The position numbers were made by a program, and so were the translations under genes. This document shows, one piece after another, positions 9,156-18,262 of a stretch of 64,000 bases of DNA. The DNA comes from Pirellulales bacterium (lineage in GTDB: Bacteria; Planctomycetota; Planctomycetia; Pirellulales; Thermoguttaceae), in contig JABWBD010000001.1 of assembly GCA_013360685.1 (NCBI GenBank), forward strand, positions 1-64,000, written 5' to 3'. How positions within the stretch are numbered: position 1 is the stretch's first letter; each line of letters opens with the position of its first letter. A model generated the notes under the pieces. The model saw only the letters and a list, made by a program, of their open reading frames with translations, was not told the DNA's origin and did no database searches.

Positions 9156-9503
9156 TCATCCCCGTGGCCGATCTGCCTCGTGCTGCTTCGCCAGCACATC
9201 ATCCACCCAGCTCAGCGCCGCGGCGACGCGGGGAAACCCAATCGTGCTCACCAGGAGCAGCACGGCATGGTAGATTTCCGCGGGCGTTGCCCCGGCTGTC
9301 ATGGCACGGTGGACGTGGCTGTGGACGGCGCCTTCCGACTGGATCGCGGCCGCCGCCGCGAGTTGGATCAAGTGGCCTGTCTTGTTCTCCAGCGGCCCCT
9401 GCTGCCGTGCTGCCTTTCCCAGTTCCTCCAGGGCCTCCATGACTTTCGGGAACCTCTCCTGAACCGATGCGAAATGAGCGGGCAGATTGTCGTCGATTGC
9501 CAT
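9156..9503 (-). CDS. Carboxymuconolactone decarboxylase (AhpD-like) family protein
   Basis: 115 aa; LENKTGHLIQLAAAAAIQSEGAVHSHVHRAMTAGATPAEIYHAVLLLVSTIGFPRV. Confidence 0.85.
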   Translation of the reverse strand: MAIDDNLPAHFASVQERFPKVMEALEELGKAARQQGPLENKTGHLIQLAAAAAIQSEGAVHSHVHRAMTAGATPAEIYHAVLLLVSTIGFPRVAAALSWVDDVLAKQHEADRPRG

Positions 9504-9515
9504 ACCCTTCCTCCT

Positions 9516-10571
9516 TCAACTTCCAAAGCCGCCGTTGCTGCCGATCTTGTAGGCACTGGAAAGCGCCAGGACTAACGCGATGATCTTGAAGATGCCGGCG
9601 AAACATAAGACGAAAGAGCCTACGACCAGGGCGATGCCCAGAATCGCGGTCTTGGCACCGGCCGGGATTTCTTGATCGGGAACCATTTCGGGGGCATTCT
9701 GGTCCTCGACAGGTTCCGCATCGGCCATTTCGCCGTCCGCTTGCGATGCGCCAGCCGAGGCACCCGGGAGAGGTTTCTCCACGGCAGCGGCGTCGACCGC
9801 ATGTTCTTCGACGGCCATTTCGTCGAGATCGACGCCGAACTTCTCAGGATTTGCGAAGACCGAGGCCAGGATCATGGCGTTGGCAGCCCAGATCCCCAGG
9901 AAGGCCATGGCCGCCGCGGCCAGGCCCGACAAAGCGTCCTGGTGACCGTAGCCCATGGCCATGCCCGCGCCGGCCATACCGCCAAGTGCCCACGCAATAA
10001 TACCGAATTCGTGTCCGGTGAGATAGGCGGCGATCCACCACATCACCGCTCCCACCAGCGCGAAACCGAGACTCATGGCACAACCACGGAGGAAGGCAAG
10101 TCCCTGGGACAACTCGCCGGAACGCTTCTTTCTTTTCTTTTTCGAGCCGGCCCCCGCGGCGCCATCCAGGGAATCGGAGTCGTCCGAAGTTTCCAAATGG
10201 AGCGTCCGACCGGATCGGGTGTCGAAGCCGCACTGCACGCATAGAATCGCGTTTTCGGATAACGATGCCCGGCAATTCGGACAGGAACGCGACGTCGGCG
10301 CCGGTTCAGGCGTCGGCTTGGGCGCCGGCTTAGGCGCCGCCTGAATCGGAAACTCTTCTTCGTCGAGCAGGCTCGATACGGAAGACTTTGACTGGAAAGG
10401 ATTCGGTGGCTTGGGCGAGGGCGAGGCGACGGCCGCCTGTTGAGTTTGAACGGCCGGAATCGTGAGAACTCCTCCGCATTGCGGGCACTTGACTTTCTTT
10501 CCCGCCAGCTTGTCTTCCGCCTTGAACTTCTTCTGACACGACCCGCACTGGACAACAACCGACATCGTCAT
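9516..10571 (-). CDS. Membrane protein with N-terminal zinc-ribbon domains
   Basis: MTMSVVVQCGSCQKKFKAEDKLAGKKVKCPQCGG plus second ribbon CPNCRASLSENAILCVQCGFD; several TM stretches at the C-terminus. Confidence 0.75.
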   Translation of the reverse strand: MTMSVVVQCGSCQKKFKAEDKLAGKKVKCPQCGGVLTIPAVQTQQAAVASPSPKPPNPFQSKSSVSSLLDEEEFPIQAAPKPAPKPTPEPAPTSRSCPNCRASLSENAILCVQCGFDTRSGRTLHLETSDDSDSLDGAAGAGSKKKRKKRSGELSQGLAFLRGCAMSLGFALVGAVMWWIAAYLTGHEFGIIAWALGGMAGAGMAMGYGHQDALSGLAAAAMAFLGIWAANAMILASVFANPEKFGVDLDEMAVEEHAVDAAAVEKPLPGASAGASQADGEMADAEPVEDQNAPEMVPDQEIPAGAKTAILGIALVVGSFVLCFAGIFKIIALVLALSSAYKIGSNGGFGS

Positions 10572-10814
10572 CCCCCCTTCAGAAGAGCTTTGTACGGAAA
10601 CCGTCACCGCCGCTTGTCTCTTTCGCCTTCGGGAGCGGAAACAAGGATGAGCCGGAAAGCTGGCCAAGGCGGAAGAGGCCAAGAAGGTGCCGCCGATTGT
10701 AGCACGGATCAGAGAGCGGAGTCTACCCCCTCCTGAGTGTAGGTGCCGCAGAATAGGTTCTTCCGTTCTTGGACGCCGGCCTCGGTGTCGGAGGCCGTCA
10801 AGATCGCGGGAAAA

Positions 10815-10834
10815 GACGGCCTGGGAAAGGCGTC
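10815..10834. repeat. REP-like palindrome, variant copy GACGGCCTGGGAAAGGCGTC
   Basis: 19/20 identity to perfect copy at 32741-32760. Confidence 0.7.
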
Positions 10835-11196
10835 CCACAGCAAGAAAGGGAGAGCCGCAAGACTTGTCCTAAGCCCGTACCGCCTCTGGCCTGCGATTCG
10901 GGTTCGTAGAGGCAAGCCCTAATGGTGCCATTTTCAACCGCGGGCGGTATAAAATGTCGCCAAACGCGAAGAACCAAGAGACGCCTGCAACCTTCCTCGT
11001 ACAATTCCTCTTCAGGTCGCGATGGGAGGCACATCCGCAAGTGCTGGGGCGTGCCTGCAACCTGAGATCGGATCTCGTGCAACACGATGGAAGGAGCCCG
11101 AGTGGCTCGGCGCAAGGCCGAAGGAATGGTATGGTAGGCGCAAGGAAGAATTAAGACGGGAACAACGGTATCCTCGATGAAACAAGGAGATTGGAC

Positions 11197-12927
11197 ATGG
11201 CAGGGCAACCCAAACCGGCGTTCTACGCGGTGTTAGGTCTCGTCGTCCTGGGCCTGGTGGCCTTTGCGATCTACCGGGCCGACATCTTCGCTCCGGAGGA
11301 AAAATCCCCAGTCGATGAGGGGGCGGCCAAGATCGACATGGGCGAACTGGGCCAGACCGCGGAAGCGACCGACACGGCCAGCGTCACCACGGTCAAGGAA
11401 TATGCGTTCGTCCCCGGCGAGCGACTTCCGGAAGTCAAGGGCGTTTCGGCGTACGAGCCGCTCGAGAACAACACGGTGAAGTTCGCCTTGAACGTCTGGG
11501 CCGGCTGGGGGCCGATCGTCCTGGCCAATAACGGCTTCAAGCCCGGCAAGGTCTGGAAGACGCCCGATGGGCAGGACTTCCGGCTCGAACTGGTGTTGAT
11601 CGACGACCCCGTGCAGATGCGCAACGCCTATGCGGCCGGAAAGGTGCACATCGGCTGGGGCACGCTCGACATGGTCCCGCTGTTCGTCGACGGCTTTGCC
11701 CGCACCGGCGACAGCCGCATCATGCCCCGCATCTACCAGCAGGTCGACTGGTCGAACGGCGGCGACGGGATCGTCGCGCGCGAGAGCATCCGCTCGGTTT
11801 CCGATCTGCGAGGCAAGAAGATCGTGCTGGCGCAGAACTCGCCGTCGCAGTACTTCGTCCTGAACATGCTGGTCGCCGGCGGGGTGCAGCCCTCGGAAGT
11901 CGAGATGATCTATACGAATACGGCGTTCGAGGCGGCACGGGCGTTTGAGGTGCAGAAGGACATCGCCGCCGCCGTCTCCTGGGCGCCCGACATCTACAAC
12001 CTGGCCAAGGTCAAGGGAAACCGCATGCTGGTGACCACCCAGACGGCCAACAAATTGATTGCCGACGTCTGGTTCGCCCGCGCCGATTTCGCCAAGGATC
12101 ACGCGGGGATCGTCGAGGGGCTGGTCCGCGGCATCTTCGACGCCATGGAGGCGATGAAGAACGAGGACCAGCGCAAGCAGGCCGCCAAGCTGATGGCCGA
12201 AGGATACGGCATCCCCGAAACCGACGCCCTGGGAATGATGGGCGATGCCCATAACACGAACTGGGCCGAGAACTACCAGTTTTTCCTCAACCAGAACAAC
12301 CCCACGAACTTCGAGCGGATCTGGCGGCAGTCCTACTATCTCTATCGCCGCATCGGGAAGATCGAGAACCAGCCGGTGCCGTTCGACCAGGTGATGGATT
12401 TCTCGATCATCTCCAAGCTGGGCAAGGAGCCGAAGTACGCCTCGCAGAAGGACGAATACCAGATCAGCCTGACGCCGAAGACGGTGAGCGAAATCCGCGC
12501 CGAATCCGAGGAAATCCTCACCAACACCGTGGTCATCCACTTCTTTCCCAACAGTTGGGACCTCTACAAGAAGGTGACCAAGGACGTCGATGGAAAACCG
12601 GTCGAGGAGCTTTACGATCCGAGCGTCGACGCGGTGCTCGAGGAGATTGCCAAGATCACCGAGCAGTTCGGCGCCGCGCGCGTGATCATCGAGGGCCATA
12701 CCGACGCTTCGATGAAAGGCCAGATCCCGGTTTCGCTCGTCAAGGAGCTTTCGATGAACCGGGCCAACGCCGTCAAGGAGGCGCTGGTCAAGAAGTACAA
12801 TCTCGACCCCAACAAGTTTGTCGCCGAGGGGATGGGCTGGGAACGGCCGGCCGACTCGAACGACCCGGCGAACCATGCCAAAAACCGGCGAGTGGAGATC
12901 AAGGTCTATCCCGCCGAACAAGGCTGA
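11197..12927 (+). CDS. NMT1/SsuA-like ABC substrate-binding protein fused to a C-terminal OmpA domain, N-terminally membrane anchored
   Basis: AGGAGA then ATG; TM segment FYAVLGLVVLGLVAFAIY; SBP core VKFALNVWAGWGPIVLANNG...LRGKKIVLAQNSPSQYFVLNMLVAGG; OmpA signature VIIEGHTDAS...LSMNRANAVKEALV...GMGWERPADSNDPANHAKNRRVEIKV. Confidence 0.88.
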   Translation: MAGQPKPAFYAVLGLVVLGLVAFAIYRADIFAPEEKSPVDEGAAKIDMGELGQTAEATDTASVTTVKEYAFVPGERLPEVKGVSAYEPLENNTVKFALNVWAGWGPIVLANNGFKPGKVWKTPDGQDFRLELVLIDDPVQMRNAYAAGKVHIGWGTLDMVPLFVDGFARTGDSRIMPRIYQQVDWSNGGDGIVARESIRSVSDLRGKKIVLAQNSPSQYFVLNMLVAGGVQPSEVEMIYTNTAFEAARAFEVQKDIAAAVSWAPDIYNLAKVKGNRMLVTTQTANKLIADVWFARADFAKDHAGIVEGLVRGIFDAMEAMKNEDQRKQAAKLMAEGYGIPETDALGMMGDAHNTNWAENYQFFLNQNNPTNFERIWRQSYYLYRRIGKIENQPVPFDQVMDFSIISKLGKEPKYASQKDEYQISLTPKTVSEIRAESEEILTNTVVIHFFPNSWDLYKKVTKDVDGKPVEELYDPSVDAVLEEIAKITEQFGAARVIIEGHTDASMKGQIPVSLVKELSMNRANAVKEALVKKYNLDPNKFVAEGMGWERPADSNDPANHAKNRRVEIKVYPAEQG

Positions 12928-12944
12928 GCCAGCCAGGAGAAGCG

Positions 12945-14009
12945 ATGGCCGACACCTCGAGGCACGATGCGGCAAAGCAACCTTTGCCTTTATCCCAAGC
13001 GGTCCCGCCGGCCGCCGGAGGCGCCGCGCCGCCGACCGTTCCGCCGCGCGAGTCGTTTCTCGCGCTGCGCCGCGAAGTGTCGCTCGGGCAGGCGATCTTC
13101 CTGGGCGCGCTGTGCATCGCCCTGATCGGCACACTCTGGTGGTTTCTCACCTGGGGAGAGCCCGAGGAGCGGATCCTGAGCCCCGGCGTTTTTCCCAGTC
13201 CCGCGGAAACGTTCGGCGATTTTCCGTCGCTCTGGTTCGACAATGCACTAACTCGCAACACGCTGGCCAGCCTGAGGCGCGTGGCGCTGGGGTTTGCCTT
13301 GGCGGCCTTGATCGGCATTCCGCTGGGCATTCTCTGCGGTTGCTTTCCGTGGATGAACGCCTTTTTTTCCCCGGTGACGATCATGGGCCGCAACATCCCG
13401 GTGGCGGCCCTCATCCCGCTCACGTTCTCGCTCTTCGGGATCGGCGAACTGCAGAAGGTGATGTTCATTTTCATCGCCACCGCGGCATTCGTGATCATCG
13501 ACACGGCCGCGGCCATCCGGGACGTGAGCGACCGCTACGTCGACACCGCCTATACGCTCGGCGCCCATCGTTGGCAGATCATCTCCAAGGTGCTCACGCC
13601 GCTGGCAATGCCGCGTGTGTTCAATTCCCTGCGGCTGCTGTTCGGGCTGGCTTTCGGCTACATCATGCTGGCCGAAGTCATCCAGATGGGCGGCAGTTCC
13701 GGGGGCCTGGGCGGGATCATCAATCGGGCCCAGAGCCGCGGCGGGCGCGAGACGCACATTTTGCTGGTGCTGATGGTCATTCCGCTGGTCGCGCTGGCCA
13801 TCGACCGCATCCTGTTCTGGATCCAGCGGCAGTTGTTCCCGCATCAGTACGGCGGGGCCGGACTGCTGCGACGCGCGTTGGCCGCCATCCGTCACACGGG
13901 GGAAGACCTGAAAGGTCTGGTGGTCAAACCGGTTCCCGCACGCGCGGCCGCCTTCCCCGGGCCGGGCAGTGCCTCGCCCGCGGCGCAGAGCGAGGGGAGA
14001 CGGCCATGA
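12945..14009 (+). CDS. ABC transporter permease, TauC/SsuC (NitT/TauT) type
   Basis: AGGAGA then ATG; LASLRRVALGFALAALIGIPLGILCG and DTAYTLGAHRWQIISKVLTPLAMPRVFNSLRLLFGLAFGYIMLAEVI EAA-like loop. Confidence 0.9.
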   Translation: MADTSRHDAAKQPLPLSQAVPPAAGGAAPPTVPPRESFLALRREVSLGQAIFLGALCIALIGTLWWFLTWGEPEERILSPGVFPSPAETFGDFPSLWFDNALTRNTLASLRRVALGFALAALIGIPLGILCGCFPWMNAFFSPVTIMGRNIPVAALIPLTFSLFGIGELQKVMFIFIATAAFVIIDTAAAIRDVSDRYVDTAYTLGAHRWQIISKVLTPLAMPRVFNSLRLLFGLAFGYIMLAEVIQMGGSSGGLGGIINRAQSRGGRETHILLVLMVIPLVALAIDRILFWIQRQLFPHQYGGAGLLRRALAAIRHTGEDLKGLVVKPVPARAAAFPGPGSASPAAQSEGRRP

Positions 14010-14923
14010 CGGACCAGACCGGCGGGAATCCCATCGCGATGCCGGACCCCGCGACGAAAATCGGCATCAGCGAGGTCCTCGATCTCTCGCGGCCGCGCGA
14101 GCCGTCGCGGCCGAAGATCGTCGAGTTTCGCCACGTGACGAAGACCTACAACGCGGGCATGCCCAACGCCTTCACCGCGATCCGGGACGTGACCTTTTCG
14201 GTGGAGGACTTGCCGGACAAGGGCGAGTTCATCGCGGTGTTGGGTCCCAGCGGGTGCGGCAAGAGCACGATCCTGCGGCTGATCGCGGGCCTCTCGCCGC
14301 AGCACCCGCCCACCGAAGGCGAAGTGCTCGTGCTGAATCAGCCGGTCGCCGGGCCCGGCGCGGACCGCGGCATGGTCTTCCAGGACTACACGAGCTTCGA
14401 CCACCGCACGGTGCTGGAAAATATCACCTTCGGGCTCGAATGCCAGGGAGTGGGGCGCGCCGAGCGCAACGAACTCGGGCGGAAATGGGTCGAGCACGTC
14501 GGGCTGAAGTTCGAGACCGACGCCGGCAAGTTTCCGCACGAGCTTTCCGGCGGGATGCGGCAGCGCGTGGCCATCGCGCGGACGCTGATCCTCCGTCCGC
14601 GGATCATCCTCATGGACGAGCCCTTCGGGGCCCTCGATCCGCAGACGCGGATGAACATGCAGGATCTGCTCGTCTCGCTGTGGCGCGAGGTGCAGGCCAC
14701 GGTCTTCTTCGTGACCCACTCGATCGAGGAGGCCGTGTTCCTGGGCGACCGGGCCTACGTCATGGGGAATTCGCCCGGAACGATTCTCGAAGAACTGCGG
14801 ATCGAGCCGGCAGACCGCCCGGCGCGATTCATGCAGCGCGAGCCGCGGTTCCTCGAGACCGTAAACCACTTGCGGGATTTGATCAGCCAACTCGAGGAGC
14901 AGAAACGGCCGGAGCGCGACTGA
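14006..14923 (+). CDS. ABC transporter ATP-binding protein, TauB/SsuB (NitT/TauT) type
   Basis: ATGA overlap with the permease; GPSGCGKSTILRLIAGL, LSGGMRQRVAIARTLILRPRIILMDEPFGALD, VTHSIEEAVFLGDRAYVM. Confidence 0.93.
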   Translation: MTDQTGGNPIAMPDPATKIGISEVLDLSRPREPSRPKIVEFRHVTKTYNAGMPNAFTAIRDVTFSVEDLPDKGEFIAVLGPSGCGKSTILRLIAGLSPQHPPTEGEVLVLNQPVAGPGADRGMVFQDYTSFDHRTVLENITFGLECQGVGRAERNELGRKWVEHVGLKFETDAGKFPHELSGGMRQRVAIARTLILRPRIILMDEPFGALDPQTRMNMQDLLVSLWREVQATVFFVTHSIEEAVFLGDRAYVMGNSPGTILEELRIEPADRPARFMQREPRFLETVNHLRDLISQLEEQKRPERD

Positions 14924-14924
14924 G

Positions 14925-15791
14925 GTGGACTTCGCCAAGTACTTCAAGACGGCCTTCCTCAACCAGTGGAACCTGCTGGCCTTCCTCGGCAGCGCCGCGT
15001 TCGGGGTCATCAGCGGCAGGCCGGACATCGTCTTGCCGCTGGTCGCCGCCGGCGAACTGGCGTATCTCGGCCTGTTGGGAACGCATTCGAAGTTCCGGAG
15101 CTACGTCGATGCCCAGGAGGCCAAGGCCGCCCGTGCCGAAACCACGCAGACCAGCCGGCAATTGCTGGAGCACATCACGGCGACGCTGCCGCGGGAGTTG
15201 ATGACCCGTTTCCAGTCCTTGCGGGCCCAGTGCGCGGAGTTGCGGCAGATCGCCGAGGAGCTCAGGCGCCCGGGCGTGGGCGAGCCGCTGCCGCTGGAGA
15301 AGTTCCAAGTGGCGGGGCTCGACCGGCTGTTGTGGATCTACCTGCGACTTCTTTACACGCAGTTCTCGCTCTCCCGTTTCCTTCAAAGGACGCGCGAGGA
15401 CCAGATCCAGAAAGACATCGAGCATCTCGAGGGCCGGATCCAGAAACTCCCGACCGCCAGCACGCCGCAGGCCGAACGCATCCGCCGGACCCTCGAAGAC
15501 AATCTCCAGACAAGCCGCAGCCGGCTGGAGAACGTCAAGAAGGCCCGCGACAACTACCAGCTCATCCAATTGGAGGTGGAGCGGCTGGAAAACAAAATCC
15601 GCTCGCTCAGCGAACTGGCGGTGAACCGCCAGGAACCGGAGTTCATCACCAGCGAGGTGGACCACGTGGCCTCCAGCATGCTGGAGACGGAGCAGACGAT
15701 GAACGAGTTGCGATTTGCCACCGGGATGGAGACGATCGGTGAGGAAGCGCCGCCGCTGATGGAGGAGCGGCTGTTGGAGAGCAGGGAGTAG
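14925..15791 (+). CDS. Membrane-anchored coiled-coil protein, last gene of the SBP-OmpA ABC operon
   Basis: GTG start 1 nt after ATPase stop; N-terminal TM hairpin followed by long coiled coil; no family recognised. Confidence 0.75.
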   Translation: MDFAKYFKTAFLNQWNLLAFLGSAAFGVISGRPDIVLPLVAAGELAYLGLLGTHSKFRSYVDAQEAKAARAETTQTSRQLLEHITATLPRELMTRFQSLRAQCAELRQIAEELRRPGVGEPLPLEKFQVAGLDRLLWIYLRLLYTQFSLSRFLQRTREDQIQKDIEHLEGRIQKLPTASTPQAERIRRTLEDNLQTSRSRLENVKKARDNYQLIQLEVERLENKIRSLSELAVNRQEPEFITSEVDHVASSMLETEQTMNELRFATGMETIGEEAPPLMEERLLESRE

Positions 15792-15805
15792 GGGGAGAGT
15801 TGCAG

Positions 15806-15853
15806 CTCTTGCTCTTGATCTTAATCTTACTCTTACTCTTAATCTTACTCCTA
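15806..15853. repeat. Hexamer array (ATCTTA/CTCTTA), left inverted arm
   Basis: 8 hexamers CTCTTG CTCTTG ATCTTA ATCTTA CTCTTA CTCTTA ATCTTA CTCCTA. Confidence 0.9.
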
Positions 15854-15991
15854 ATCCCCCGTTCCGCGTTCTCGGCCAAGTCGTTCTGTCGCTCCGCGGC
15901 GCGTTCCATGCACCGATTCGATCACGATGAGGTGGCCTTGGTTCGGTGGAATTCGGGAAGCCAGTTAAGCCTCCGGGGCCAGGAAGAAGAG

Positions 15992-16069
15992 GATTAAGAG
16001 TAAGATTAAGATTAAGATTAAGATTAAGATTAAGAGTAAGAGTAAGAGTAAGATTAAGAGTAAGATTAA
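15992..16069. repeat. Hexamer array (GATTAA/GAGTAA), right inverted arm
   Basis: 13 consecutive hexamers of GATTAA or GAGTAA; reverse complement of the 15806-15853 unit type. Confidence 0.95.
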
Positions 16070-16078
16070 GATGAGCTA

Positions 16079-16951
16079 CTACGGCACGAGCTTGCGCCAG
16101 ACCCAAACCACCAGCAGCGGCACGGCAAGACACATCGTGATCGCCAGGGCGGACCGCGGCTGGAACATGAGGGCCGCGCAGGCGCTCAGAAAAACCCACA
16201 AGACGATCCACAACCAGGTCGATCCCATCGTTACGCGGTAGGGCGTGGGCCAGGCTGCCCGTTCGACCAGTTTCCCGGCAAGCTGCCGCTGTTTCGCTTG
16301 GGTGCGGATCGACTGGATCACCGACTCGGTGCCCGGGGTGTCCTCGAGGAGGCGAGTCAAGGCGAGGGCCTGACGGTCGTGGCGGCGATTGTGGAGGAGC
16401 TCGGCCATGGCTGCCTGGGCGTAGGGATCGTTGGGATCGAGTCGCAAGGCCCGTTTCAGGCTCTCTTCGGCTTCCTGGAAACGATGGAGGCGGAACTGGG
16501 CCATGCCCAGCGCCGCCCAGGCCGTGGAGGCATCCGGGTTGGCCTCGATGGCCTCGCGCGCGGCCTCTTCCGCCGGTCGCGGCCCGCGCTCGCTGGCCAT
16601 GAACCAGGCGTAGTCGATCAACAGACGGGACTTGCGGCCGGAGAGCGAGATGGCCCGCTCCATGGCCTGCTGCGCCGCGCTGAGGCGGTTGTAGCGCCAG
16701 CCGGCGAGGCCGAGCAGAGTCTGGGCCTCGATGCTGGCCGGTGCAAGCTCGGCCGCGCGGCGTGCTTCGTCAAAGGCATCCTGGCCGGCGTCGCTCTTCA
16801 GGAGAGCCTCGGCCCGCATGATCCGCACCACGGCGTCGTCGGGCACGATCTCGACGAATTGGTCCGTCACGGCGATCACCCGCTCGTAGTCCTTACGTTC
16901 CAGTGCGCTGGCGGCTTCTTCGATGAGATTCGAGATTTCGTACGGTTCCAT
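16079..16951 (-). CDS. TPR repeat protein with C-terminal TM segments
   Basis: AEEAAREAIEANPDASTAWAALGMAQFRLHRFQEAEESLKRALRLDPNDPYAQAAMAELL. Confidence 0.85.
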   Translation of the reverse strand: MEPYEISNLIEEAASALERKDYERVIAVTDQFVEIVPDDAVVRIMRAEALLKSDAGQDAFDEARRAAELAPASIEAQTLLGLAGWRYNRLSAAQQAMERAISLSGRKSRLLIDYAWFMASERGPRPAEEAAREAIEANPDASTAWAALGMAQFRLHRFQEAEESLKRALRLDPNDPYAQAAMAELLHNRRHDRQALALTRLLEDTPGTESVIQSIRTQAKQRQLAGKLVERAAWPTPYRVTMGSTWLWIVLWVFLSACAALMFQPRSALAITMCLAVPLLVVWVWRKLVP

Positions 16952-17031
16952 GCTCGGTCTGCCGGCGGAGAGTGCCCTGGGACAGCCTACCGCCGCGGGC
17001 GGTGAAGGTCAATTGCGAGGAACGGATCGCG

Positions 17032-17073
17032 GAGAGTCGAGGGTCGAGAGTCGAGAGTCGAGGGTCGAGAGCC
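17032..17073. repeat. Heptamer array (GAGAGTC/GAGGGTC), 6 units, with inverted partner at 17098-17109
   Basis: GAGAGTC GAGGGTC GAGAGTC GAGAGTC GAGGGTC GAGAGCC; downstream GCTCTCGACTCT. Confidence 0.9.
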
Positions 17074-17189
17074 AGACAAGCTCGGGCTAGACTTTCCGCT
17101 CTCGACTCTTACTGGCGAACACGGGGAAAAGAAGAATGAGCCGTCGCGGCGTCTTGACGGCATGTCTCCTGTTTCGGAGAATCGGGCTC

Positions 17190-18206
17190 ATGCTGGTGAA
17201 CGTGAACCCGAAGAACGATTACGCTTTCAAGGCCGTCTTCGGCAGCCCATGGCATACGCGCGTCTTGATCCATCTGCTCAACGCGATTCTCGTACCTGGC
17301 GGCCTACGGGTACAAAGCGTGCGAATCCTCAATCCGTTTAATGAGATCCGGGAATGGGACGACAAGAGGCTGATCTTGGACGTGAAAGCCGCCGATCAAC
17401 TGGGACGACTCTACAACATCGAGATGCAGATGGTGCCGGCCCTGAGCTTCCCCGGCCGATTCCTCTACTACTGGTCCAGCATGTATGGGAGCCAGCTCAA
17501 AGAGGGGGATCGTTACGAGCAATTGCGCCCGGTAATCTCCATCTGCTTCCTGGACGGCATCTTGTTTCCGGAGTGCGACGACTATTACCTGCGGTTCCAA
17601 TTGCTGGAGGCGACGAAGCACTTTCCACTCACCGGCGATCTTGACCTGCACGTTTTCCAACTGTTGCACTATACCAAGCCGGCCGACGAACTGGAAACGG
17701 ATCTGGATTTGTGGCTGTACGTCCTGAATAATGGACAGGGGATGGATACTGAGAATCTTCCCAGCAAGCTGAGGGTGGCGGAAATCGTAGAGGCCTTGGA
17801 GGCATGGGCGATGTTGACTGAGGACCGGACGAGACGGGAAATTTACGAAGCCCGAGAAAAGGCGAGACGGGACGCCGAGGACTGGAGATCAGCCTTGCAG
17901 CGAGCGGAGCAGCGCGTACAGGACAGCTATATCCAAGGGCAGGAAGAAGGCCGACAGGTGGGGCTGACGGAAGGCCGACAGGTGGGGCTGACGGAAGGCC
18001 GACAGGTGGGGCTGACGGAAGGCCGACAAGCGGGGCTGACGGAAGGCCGACAAGCGGGGCTGACGGAAGGCATCATCGGTCAGATACGCCTGTGCGAAGA
18101 GCTACTCAAGCGTGCGCCGAGAGCCGAGGACGAACTGGCGGCGATGTCGATCGACGGCTTGCGGCAGTTGGCCGACCAACTGCGAGCAGAGCTCCGTCAG
18201 CGGTGA
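17190..18206 (+). CDS. Rpn/PD-(D/E)XK nuclease family putative transposase protein
   Basis: NPKNDYAFKAVFGSPWHTRVLIHLLNAIL...LDVKAADQLGRLYNIEMQM...PGRFLYYWSSMYGSQLKEGDRYEQLRPVISICFLD; alternative start at 17136. Confidence 0.88.
   Translation: MLVNVNPKNDYAFKAVFGSPWHTRVLIHLLNAILVPGGLRVQSVRILNPFNEIREWDDKRLILDVKAADQLGRLYNIEMQMVPALSFPGRFLYYWSSMYGSQLKEGDRYEQLRPVISICFLDGILFPECDDYYLRFQLLEATKHFPLTGDLDLHVFQLLHYTKPADELETDLDLWLYVLNNGQGMDTENLPSKLRVAEIVEALEAWAMLTEDRTRREIYEAREKARRDAEDWRSALQRAEQRVQDSYIQGQEEGRQVGLTEGRQVGLTEGRQVGLTEGRQAGLTEGRQAGLTEGIIGQIRLCEELLKRAPRAEDELAAMSIDGLRQLADQLRAELRQR
17949..18068 (+). repeat. 5 x 24-bp in-frame tandem repeat encoding GRQ(V/A)GLTE
   Basis: GGCCGACAGGTGGGGCTGACGGAA x3 then GGCCGACAAGCGGGGCTGACGGAA x2. 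Confidence 0.95.
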
Positions 18207-18262
18207 GCAGCCGATTTTCCCAATGGATGCGGGGAATTGCTATCTCAATCGCGGAGACTGCA

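Noticed and set aside
11233-13134. 633-aa minus-strand ORF opposite the SBP-OmpA gene
   Set aside because: Antisense GC artefact; no recognisable domain.
12818-14000. N-terminal 396-residue extension of the ATPase ORF (12818 start) across the permease
   Set aside because: Arginine-rich out-of-frame translation of the permease gene; real ATPase starts at 14006 with ATGA coupling.
14883-16211. 442-aa minus ORF containing LNLTLTLTLNLNLNLN
   Set aside because: The pattern is translation of the GATTAA/GAGTAA hexamer array plus antisense of the coiled-coil gene, not a repeat protein.
17949-18068. Possible CRISPR or DR array
   Set aside because: Contiguous in-frame 24-bp tandem repeats without spacers; coding repeat.
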